From assembly GCA_950071955.1 (NCBI GenBank), contig CATMOC010000241.1, positions 1-6,188 of the forward strand: a stretch of DNA of 6,188 bases, in the 5' to 3' direction. The translations under genes were made by a program, and so were the position numbers. The number at the start of each line of letters is the position of its first letter. Position 1 is the first letter of the stretch. Of this stretch, positions 1-5,283 are shown one piece after another. The DNA comes from an uncultured Mesorhizobium sp. Lineage in GTDB: Bacteria; Pseudomonadota; Alphaproteobacteria; Rhizobiales; Rhizobiaceae. A model generated the notes under the pieces. That model was not told where the DNA came from, made no database searches, and saw only the letters and a program-made list of their open reading frames with translations.

Positions 1-69
1 CGCGTTCGCGCCGATACGTATGGTGGATGCGGGTCGGCGGTCGTGCGCCGTTCGGAGGATGCACAATGA
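1..69 (+). CDS. Possible 3' tail of an upstream gene (partial)
   Basis: Frame 1 is open from the window edge and ends at a TGA at 67-69, overlapping the ATG of the DUF3095 gene as ATGA. Such 4-bp overlaps are typical of translationally coupled genes in operons. The 22 visible residues end in SEDAQ and match no family I recognise. All three plus-strand frames are open here and the third-position GC of this frame is not high, so this may be chance. The alternative is that 1-65 is simply the DUF3095 leader. Confidence 0.25.
   Translation, partial: RVRADTYGGCGSAVVRRSEDAQ
54..58 (+). promoter_or_regulatory. Ribosome binding site of the DUF3095 gene
   Basis: GGAGG lies 7 nt before the ATG at 66. 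It decides the start: an in-frame ATG at 27 would add 13 residues, but has no comparable purine-rich site and would place this Shine-Dalgarno inside the coding region. Confidence 0.75.
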
Positions 70-1241
70 ACGATGTGGCCGCGGCCGGTTTCGGGTTCTA
101 CGACGGGATCGCGCCCGAAACCGACTTCGATCGGCTGGCGGACGGCTCCGCCTACAGGCCGCTTCCCGACGACTGGCTCGTCGGCGTCGCCGATATCGTG
201 GATTCCACCGGTCACATCGCCGCCGGGCGCTACAAGACGGTGAACACCGTTGGCGCCGCCGTCATCTCGGCGCAGATCAACGCGGCGAAGGACATGGCTT
301 TCCCCTTCGTTTTCGGCGGCGACGGCGCGGGCTTCGCCTTTCCGCGGGCGCACCGCGCCGTTGCCGAGGACGCGCTGGCCCGTGTCATCCGATGGGCGGA
401 CGAAGAGTTCGGCTTCGCGATGCGCGGGGCCGTCGTGCCCGTCGGCGACATCCGATCCGCCGCTCTCGACGTGCAGGTGGCGCGCTACCGGCCTTCAGCG
501 GGCGTCGACTATGCCATGTTTGCCGGAGGCGGACTTGCCTGGGCCGACAAGGAGATGAAAGCGGGACGCTACCGCATCGAGCCCGCGCCGGCTGGCGCGT
601 TTCCGGATCTGGAAGGCCTCTCGTGCCGCTGGACGCCGATGCGCGCGCGCAACGGGAAGATCCTGTCCATCCTGATCGTCCCTCGACCCGGCGCCGCTCC
701 GGGCCATGTCGCGGGCGTCGCGCATCGGGTGCTGGAGATCACGAAGCACCTCGACCGTGGCGGGCATCCGGTGCCAGCCGAAGGTCCGGGCGTCGGCTGG
801 CCGCCGGAGGGACTGGCGCTGGAGGCGCATGCAACGCACGGCAGCTCCTCGCTCTTCCGCCGCAAGGCCTATCTGTTGGCGGCGACCTTCATGGCATACG
901 TCCTCTTCAAGACGCGCTGGCGCGCCGGCACCTTCGATCCCTCGCATTACATCCGGATGACCCGCGACAATGCCGATTTCCGCAAGTTCGACGATGGGCT
1001 CAAGATGACGATCGACTGCGACACGGACACGCGGCAGCGCATCGAGGCGGAACTCCAGCGCGGCCAGGCAGCCGGCATCGTCTCCTACGGCCTCTTCGAA
1101 CAGGACGAGGCGATCATGACCTGCATCGTCCCATCGGTCTCGCGTGACGACCACGTGCACTTCATCGACGGAGCGGCGGGGGGTTATACGAGCGCCGCGA
1201 CGGCCATACGGCAGGCCGCGGCGGCAGCGAGCCAGGCCTGA
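66..1241 (+). CDS. DUF3095 family protein, cyclase-like
   Basis: This 391-residue protein matches my memory of the DUF3095 family, a full-length bacterial family of unknown function. Family-typical stretches are DIVDSTGHIAAGRYKTVN (43-60), PFVFGGDGAG (80-89), GGGLAWADKEMK (154-165) and the C-terminal KTRWRAGTFDP and DFRKFDDGLKM blocks. The N-terminal half resembles the class III nucleotide cyclase fold: D43 in a DI-x-D-S-T motif and D86 in a GGDG motif sit 43 residues apart, close to the spacing of the two metal-binding aspartates in cyclases. Whether it binds or converts a nucleotide is unknown. A short hydrophobic stretch around residues 267-281 is too short to call a membrane span, and no signal peptide is seen, so a cytoplasmic location is inferred. 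The gene converges on sthA. The start is chosen from the strong GGAGG. Confidence 0.85.
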   Translation: MNDVAAAGFGFYDGIAPETDFDRLADGSAYRPLPDDWLVGVADIVDSTGHIAAGRYKTVNTVGAAVISAQINAAKDMAFPFVFGGDGAGFAFPRAHRAVAEDALARVIRWADEEFGFAMRGAVVPVGDIRSAALDVQVARYRPSAGVDYAMFAGGGLAWADKEMKAGRYRIEPAPAGAFPDLEGLSCRWTPMRARNGKILSILIVPRPGAAPGHVAGVAHRVLEITKHLDRGGHPVPAEGPGVGWPPEGLALEAHATHGSSSLFRRKAYLLAATFMAYVLFKTRWRAGTFDPSHYIRMTRDNADFRKFDDGLKMTIDCDTDTRQRIEAELQRGQAAGIVSYGLFEQDEAIMTCIVPSVSRDDHVHFIDGAAGGYTSAATAIRQAAAAASQA

Positions 1242-1263
1242 ATGGCACGGACGCAGGGCTGGA

Positions 1264-2655
1264 TCAGCGCGTCACCATGCGGTTCCAGGCATCGAGGCCG
1301 GCGATCTTGTAGGCTTCGGCGAGCGTCGGATAGTTGAAGGTGTTCTCGACGAAGAAGTCGACCGTGCCGCCGAGATTGATCACCGCCTGGCCGATGTGGA
1401 TCAGTTCGGTCGCGCCCTCGCCGACGATGTGGGCGCCGAGCAGCCTGCGGGTCTCGAGCGAGAAGATCAGCTTCAGGAAACCAGAATTGACGCCCATGAT
1501 ATGGCCGCGCGAGGTTTCCCGGAAGCGCGCGATGCCGCATTCGTAGGGCGCGCCGCTCGCCCTCACTTCTTCCTCCGACTCTCCGACGGTCGATATCTCC
1601 GGAACCGCGTAGATGCCGTAGGGAAAGGTCGCCGGGGCCGGCGGCAGAGGCATGCCGAAGGCGTGGCAGGCCGCCACGCGGCCCTGTTCCATGGACGTGG
1701 AGGCAAGGCTCGGAAAGCCGATGATGTCGCCCGCGGCATAGATGTTGCTGGCCGAGGTCTGGAAGGTCCGCGGGTCGACCGTGATCCGGCCGCGGCCGTC
1801 CGGCTCGATCCCGACGGCATCGAGCCCGAGGTCGTCGACATTGCCGGTCCTGCCGGCGGCATAGAGCACGATCTCGGCGCGCACGATCCTGCCGTCGGCC
1901 ATCCGGACCTCGACATGGTCTCCCTTCGTCTCCACCGACGCCACGCCGCAGCCGAGCCGCACGGTCATCCCGCGATCGCGCATCTGGTGCACGAAATCGT
2001 CGACGATCTCGCGATCGACGAAATCGAGGATGGCCGGGCGTGATTCGATCAGCGTCACGGGGACGTCGAGCGCCGAGAAGATGGTCGCGTACTCCACCCC
2101 GATCACGCCGCCGCCGATCACCGCCAGCGTTCGCGGCAGGCGCGGAAGATCGAGGATCTCGTCCGAATCGAGTACCCTCGTGCCGTCGAAGGGGATGTTC
2201 TTCGGACGGTAGGGCCGCGTACCGACGGCGATCAGCGCATTGGCGAACCGGACTTCGCTGAAATCGCCGTTGCCGAGCGAAAGCCGGACACGGTCCGGCC
2301 CGATGAAGCGCGCGGCCGCATGGGCGCTCCTGACCGTGTTGCGCATGAACTGGTGCTGCAACACCTCGACCTCGTGGTCGAGCGTCTTGTGGAGCCGCGA
2401 GACCAGGTCGGTCATCGCGATCTCCTGTTTCACGCGGTAGGCCTGGCCGTAGAAGCCGCGCTCGCGAAAGCCCGAAAGGTTGAGGACCGTCTCGCGGATC
2501 GTCTTCGAGGGGATCGTTCCGGTGTGGACCGAGACCCCGCCGAGGCGCCTTCCCCTGTCGACGACGAGCACAGACTTGCCGAGTTTGGCGGATTGCACAG
2601 CGGCCCGGCGGCCCGAGGGGCCGCTGCCGATGACCAGCATCTCGCAATCCTGCAT
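1264..2655 (-). CDS. sthA: Soluble pyridine nucleotide transhydrogenase (Si-specific)
   Basis: Cytoplasmic FAD enzyme moving hydride between NADPH and NAD+, usually to dispose of excess NADPH. It has 463 residues against 466 in E. coli SthA. The FAD motif GSGPSG is at 10-15, the NAD(P) Rossmann motif GGGVIG at 181-186, GRTGN at 268-272, and the second FAD motif ending in AAGD at 307-310. Members of the lipoamide dehydrogenase/glutathione reductase superfamily carry a redox cysteine pair after GG; here these positions are S42 and T47 (GGVSVHTGTIPSK). The C-terminal catalytic histidine region reads FNYPT (440-444), as in E. coli SthA. This rules out a disulfide reductase and supports a transhydrogenase. 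The ATG at 2655 is preferred over in-frame ATGs at 2700 and 2709 because GGAGG lies 7 nt before it and the extra residues would come from a palindromic leader. It is transcribed divergently from the RDD gene. Confidence 0.93.
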   Translation of the reverse strand: MQDCEMLVIGSGPSGRRAAVQSAKLGKSVLVVDRGRRLGGVSVHTGTIPSKTIRETVLNLSGFRERGFYGQAYRVKQEIAMTDLVSRLHKTLDHEVEVLQHQFMRNTVRSAHAAARFIGPDRVRLSLGNGDFSEVRFANALIAVGTRPYRPKNIPFDGTRVLDSDEILDLPRLPRTLAVIGGGVIGVEYATIFSALDVPVTLIESRPAILDFVDREIVDDFVHQMRDRGMTVRLGCGVASVETKGDHVEVRMADGRIVRAEIVLYAAGRTGNVDDLGLDAVGIEPDGRGRITVDPRTFQTSASNIYAAGDIIGFPSLASTSMEQGRVAACHAFGMPLPPAPATFPYGIYAVPEISTVGESEEEVRASGAPYECGIARFRETSRGHIMGVNSGFLKLIFSLETRRLLGAHIVGEGATELIHIGQAVINLGGTVDFFVENTFNYPTLAEAYKIAGLDAWNRMVTR

Positions 2656-2662
2656 CGCCGCC

Positions 2663-2667
2663 CCTCC
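2663..2667 (-). promoter_or_regulatory. Ribosome binding site of sthA
   Basis: CCTCC on the plus strand reads GGAGG on the sthA strand, 7 nt before the ATG at 2655. It fixes the start of sthA and lies 1 nt from the edge of the palindromic leader element. Confidence 0.75.
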
Positions 2668-2668
2668 G

Positions 2669-2700
2669 ATGCGTCGCAAAGCACCAATGCTGCGACGCAT
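2669..2700. promoter_or_regulatory. Paired palindromes / hairpin in sthA leader
   Basis: ATGCGTCGCA (2669-2678) and TGCGACGCAT (2691-2700) form a perfect 10-bp inverted repeat separated by 12 nt. Each arm contains a 9-mer, TGCGTCGCA (2670-2678) or TGCGACGCA (2691-2699), that is itself palindromic around its central base. The element can therefore be read as two copies of TGCGWCGCA with centres 21 bp apart, about two DNA turns. That arrangement would suit two dimers of a transcription factor on one face of the helix. In the sthA mRNA the same bases can fold into a 10-bp stem, a two-base bulge, a 3-bp GCA/TGC stem and a four-base loop, ending 1 nt before the Shine-Dalgarno. The symmetry is seen directly; the function is inferred. 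Confidence 0.6.
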
Positions 2701-2715
2701 ATGATGCACCGCAAC

Positions 2716-2745
2716 ATGATAGGTCGTTTCCCGTGTGGAAGTGAA
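2716..2745 (-). promoter_or_regulatory. Candidate sigma-70 type promoter of sthA
   Basis: On the minus strand, TTCACT (2740-2745) and TATCAT (2716-2721) are separated by 18 bp. The -10 box matches the consensus at five of six positions and the -35 box at four of six. Transcription would begin near 2709, just upstream of the paired palindromes, leaving a leader of about 54 nt. The location fits the sthA start well, but no experimental support is available. Confidence 0.45.
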
Positions 2746-2830
2746 GGCTTCCGCGGGCGGATTCTTGAAATTCAGCTGCCGTCACCCATCTCAAGAGGGC
2801 GCACGGCCCACCTGCGGGCACGAGGAGAAA

Positions 2831-3301
2831 ATGGCGGAACGCATTCTCGAAGGTGAAATTGTAGGCTTGAGGCTCGACGACTGGCGAGCCTACGAGGGTG
2901 TACGCACGCGGCGCGTGTTTGCCTTCCTTATCGACTACATGATCGTCGCGCTTCTCTGCATCCCGTTCGCGATCCTGATCGCGATCCTCGGCGTCATCAC
3001 GCTCGGCCTCGGCTGGGCGCTGTTCGGCGTGATCGGGCCGTTGGTGGCGGTCATCTACGTGTGGAACACGCTCGGCGGACGCAACCAGGCGACCGTCGGC
3101 ATGCGCATGATGGGCATCCGGCTTGAAAGGCTCGACGGCCGCCCGGTCGACGGGCTGATCGCGGTGGTGCACACCGTGCTCTTCTGGGCCGGCAACGTGC
3201 TGCTCACGCCGCTCGTCCTGCTCGCGTCCCTGCTTCTCGACCGCAAGCGCACGGTCCACGACCTCCTTCTGGGGACCGTCGTCACACGCTCCGACTTCTG
3301 A
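2831..3301 (+). CDS. RDD family membrane protein
   Basis: A 156-residue inner-membrane protein of unknown transport or structural role. The defining pattern is present: R28 and D35 in RRVFAFLIDYMIV (27-39) and the terminal aspartate D137 in LLLDRKRTVHDLLLGT (134-149). The central signature ATVGMRMMGIRL (87-98) corresponds to the usual Q-T-x-G-K-x-x-x-G-I-R-V region of the family. Hydrophobic segments lie at about 29-53, 55-77 and 110-135, so roughly three spans are expected. The ATG at 2831 follows GAGGAG closely (3-5 nt). An upstream in-frame GTG at 2735 would add 32 polar residues that do not look like this family and would overlap the putative sthA promoter, so it is not chosen. It precedes bpt on the same strand, 105 nt upstream. 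Its own promoter is not clear. Confidence 0.88.
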   Translation: MAERILEGEIVGLRLDDWRAYEGVRTRRVFAFLIDYMIVALLCIPFAILIAILGVITLGLGWALFGVIGPLVAVIYVWNTLGGRNQATVGMRMMGIRLERLDGRPVDGLIAVVHTVLFWAGNVLLTPLVLLASLLLDRKRTVHDLLLGTVVTRSDF

Positions 3302-3348
3302 CCGGGACGCAAAGCCCCGTCCGCCGCCACGGTTCGGCCCGAAAGAGG

Positions 3349-3377
3349 TTGACGTTTCGCGCCGCCCGGACGATTTT
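3349..3377 (+). promoter_or_regulatory. Weak candidate promoter of bpt
   Basis: TTGACG (3349-3354), five of six to the -35 consensus, is followed after 17 bp by GATTTT (3372-3377), three of six to the -10 consensus. The predicted start near 3384 would leave a leader of about 23 nt before bpt. The alternative is readthrough from the RDD gene. Confidence 0.3.
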
Positions 3378-3406
3378 TCTGGGGCCACCGCAGAGTCTCG
3401 CGAAGA

Positions 3407-4165
3407 ATGACGCATCATCCCACCCAGTCGCCTCAGTTCTTCCTGACAGCGCCCTCCCCCTGTCCCTACATCGAGGGGCAGTACGAACGGAAGGTCTTCA
3501 CGCACCTCGTCGGCGACAAGGCGCCGGAGATGAACGATCTCCTGACGCAGGGCGGTTTCCGGCGCTCGCAGAACATCGCCTACCGCCCCGCCTGCGAGAC
3601 CTGCCGCGCCTGCGTGTCGGTGCGAATCATCGCGGACGAGTTCAAGCCGTCTAAGAACATGAAGCGCATCCTGCGCCGCAACGCCGACCTGATCGGCGCG
3701 ATGCACGACGCCGAGCCGACGACGGAGCAGTATTCGCTCTTTCGCACCTATCTCGACGCGCGCCACCGAAAGGGCGGCATGTCGGACATGACGGTGCTCG
3801 ACTACGCCATGATGGTCGAGGACACGCATGTCGACACCAAGATCATCGAATACCGGCGGCGGGGACCGGATTCCTTCATTACCGGCAAGGGCCAGGGCGA
3901 GCTCATCGCCGTTGCGCTGACCGACAAGATGGCCGACGGCCTTTCGATGGTCTATTCCAACAACAATCCCGAACTCGAGGACCGTTCGCTCGGCACCTTC
4001 CTGATCCTCGACCACATCGCGCGCGCCCGCGCCGCCGGCCACCCGCACGTCTATCTCGGTTACTGGGTCGAGGGCTCGCGCAAGATGGCCTACAAGGTCC
4101 GCTTCGGACCACAGGAGCATCTCGGCCCGAAGGGCTGGGACCGCTTCGACACCGAGGCGGTGTAG
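3407..4165 (+). CDS. bpt: Aspartate/glutamate leucyl(arginyl)-tRNA-protein transferase
   Basis: Cytoplasmic enzyme that transfers an amino acid from charged tRNA to the N-terminus of proteins starting with Asp or Glu. Bacterial Bpt adds leucine, creating a primary N-degron read by ClpS and degraded by ClpAP. The 252-residue length is normal for bacterial members. The N-terminal ATE domain shows [17 protein letters not shown] from residue 18, then [20 protein letters not shown] (50-69), with cysteines at 19, 63, 66 and 69. The C-terminal domain has the GNAT-like block [14 protein letters not shown] (217-230), close to the family consensus. Such proteins are often annotated as arginyltransferase (ate); sequence alone cannot settle leucine against arginine, though bacterial members of this type are generally Bpt. 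The Shine-Dalgarno is weak (GAAG just before the ATG), but the start places PCPY at its usual distance. It follows the RDD gene. Confidence 0.93.
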   Translation: MTHHPTQSPQFFLTAPSPCPYIEGQYERKVFTHLVGDKAPEMNDLLTQGGFRRSQNIAYRPACETCRACVSVRIIADEFKPSKNMKRILRRNADLIGAMHDAEPTTEQYSLFRTYLDARHRKGGMSDMTVLDYAMMVEDTHVDTKIIEYRRRGPDSFITGKGQGELIAVALTDKMADGLSMVYSNNNPELEDRSLGTFLILDHIARARAAGHPHVYLGYWVEGSRKMAYKVRFGPQEHLGPKGWDRFDTEAV

Positions 4166-4298
4166 CGGCTGGCCCATCCCTTTCGGCCGTAAAGCGCTGT
4201 TGCTTTCCAAGTCCCGACGATAGCTTGCGGCTCTTTTTTTCCGTAAGGCGCGAACGCGTCTTGAGAAAACGGCGCACCCACGGCAGGTCGAGCGTTCC

Positions 4299-5198
4299 AT
4301 GTCCAGTCTCTCCAGCGATCACGCCAAGGGTCTTGTCATCACCGGCATCGGCGGAATGGCTCTGACGGTCGACATCCCGCTGATCCGGCTGGCCGACGGC
4401 GACCCGTGGACCATTCTGATGCTGCGCGGCTTGACGACCTTCGTGGTGACGCTGGTCATCTGGGTCGCCTGGCGCATGTTGCGCGGCAACGCCCCGACGC
4501 TCATCCCCGGCCGGGCGGGTCTCGCCGTCGCCGGGCTCTACTCGTTGTCCTCCCTCACGTTCATCACCGCCGTCTACACAACCTCCACTGCGAACGTCGT
4601 ATTCATCCTTGCCTTCAACACCATGTTTGCCGCGTTTCTGTCGTGGCTCTTCCTGAAGGAGCGGCCGCGCCCCGTGACGCTGGCGGCGATGGTCGTCATG
4701 CTGGTCGGCGTGCTCGTCATCGTCGGCGACGGCATGTCGAGCGGCAACCTGTTCGGCGACGTGATGGCGCTCGTTACGGCGTTCAGTATCGCATCCGCAA
4801 TCACCATCACGCGGGCTTCGGGCAAGGACATGGGTTTTACCGCCCTGGTCGCGGTCGCCGCCCCGCTGCTGGTCGCCGCCTACATGGTCTCCGACACCGG
4901 ATTGCAGGTCGCCGCGCCGTGGTGGATCATCTTCAACGGAGCGGTGATCACGCCGGTCGCCTTCTTCTGCCTGGCGACGGGACCGAAATACATCACCGGA
5001 CCGGAGGTGGCGATGTTCTACCTGCTGGAAACGGTGCTTGCGCCGGTCTGGGTCTGGATGATCTTTTCCGAGGTGCCCTCCACGGCGTCGATGGTCGGCG
5101 GTACGATCCTGATCGTCACGCTGGTGCTCCATTCGCTCTGGCAGCTGCACGACGGTCGCAGGCGCCGCGCCGCCCTTGCGGTGCGGCACCCGGCGTGA
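4299..5198 (+). CDS. DMT family transporter (EamA domains)
   Basis: A 299-residue inner-membrane protein with about ten hydrophobic spans, arranged as two EamA repeats of five each, as usual for the drug/metabolite transporter superfamily. Approximate spans are 11-28, 38-58, 72-90, 96-118, 125-143, 150-167, 177-195, 205-225, 234-255 and 262-281. The first repeat ends with the typical WLFLKERPRPVT loop followed by a hydrophobic helix; the second repeat has FYLLETVLAPVWVW in the equivalent helix. The short C-terminus is arginine-rich (RRRR), consistent with a cytoplasmic end by the positive-inside rule. The substrate cannot be told from sequence; relatives export amino acids, nucleotides or other small metabolites. 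The ATG at 4299 has only a weak, distant purine tract (GGCAGG, 11 nt upstream). The 133-nt gap after bpt and the absence of a clear promoter leave its transcription unit open. Confidence 0.88.
   Translation: MSSLSSDHAKGLVITGIGGMALTVDIPLIRLADGDPWTILMLRGLTTFVVTLVIWVAWRMLRGNAPTLIPGRAGLAVAGLYSLSSLTFITAVYTTSTANVVFILAFNTMFAAFLSWLFLKERPRPVTLAAMVVMLVGVLVIVGDGMSSGNLFGDVMALVTAFSIASAITITRASGKDMGFTALVAVAAPLLVAAYMVSDTGLQVAAPWWIIFNGAVITPVAFFCLATGPKYITGPEVAMFYLLETVLAPVWVWMIFSEVPSTASMVGGTILIVTLVLHSLWQLHDGRRRRAALAVRHPA
5164..5187 (+). repeat. GC-rich hairpin at 3' end of the transporter gene
   Basis: GCCGCGCCGC (5164-5173) and GCGGTGCGGC (5178-5187) can pair as a 10-bp stem, with one G-U pair, around the loop CCTT. 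It lies in the last codons of the transporter gene, ending 11 nt before the end of its stop codon. No T-tract follows, so it is not a standard intrinsic terminator. It may slow 3' exonucleases or may only reflect arginine- and alanine-rich coding sequence. Confidence 0.35.
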
Positions 5199-5217
5199 CC
5201 GCCGTTTCATCGAAGCC

Positions 5218-5246
5218 GTGACCTGCGGCCGATGCGCCGCTACTAG
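5218..5246 (+). promoter_or_regulatory. Weak candidate promoter of aacS
   Basis: GTGACC (5218-5223), four of six to the -35 consensus, and TACTAG (5241-5246), three of six to the -10 consensus, are separated by 17 bp in the 85-nt gap before the acetoacetyl-CoA synthetase gene. The TACTAGATAG stretch is the most AT-rich part of the gap. Transcription would start near 5253. Confidence 0.25.
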
Positions 5247-5283
5247 ATAGCCGATCCAACGGACCCAAGCGCGAGGAGACAGG

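Noticed and set aside
14..21. ATACGTAT palindrome near the window start
   Set aside because: It is short and isolated, with no promoter geometry around it that I can support.
20..1147. A 375-codon plus-strand frame overlapping the DUF3095 gene
   Set aside because: It is arginine-rich, has no recognisable domain, lacks a ribosome site and lies in the wrong frame relative to the conserved DUF3095 protein.
2765..2793. Possible RDD promoter (TTGAAA at 2765-2770)
   Set aside because: The -35-like box is fair, but the bases 16-18 bp downstream show no acceptable -10 box.
3305..3322. GGACG/CGTCC inverted repeat just after the RDD stop codon
   Set aside because: The stem is only 5 bp with an 8-nt loop and no T-tract follows. 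This is expected by chance at this GC content.
4191..4240. Possible terminator after bpt (AAAGC/GCTTT stem at 4191-4206 and a T-tract at 4234-4240)
   Set aside because: The 5-bp stem is weak and lies 27 nt from the T-tract. The sequence directly before the T-tract forms only an AGC/GCT stem of 3 bp. It is not good enough to call.
1184..4300. A very long minus-strand open frame (1038 codons) across sthA, the RDD gene and bpt
   Set aside because: It runs in a different frame from sthA and antisense to two well-supported genes. Its product is rich in Arg, His, Asp and Gly and has no domain. Long stop-free antisense frames are common in high-GC DNA.
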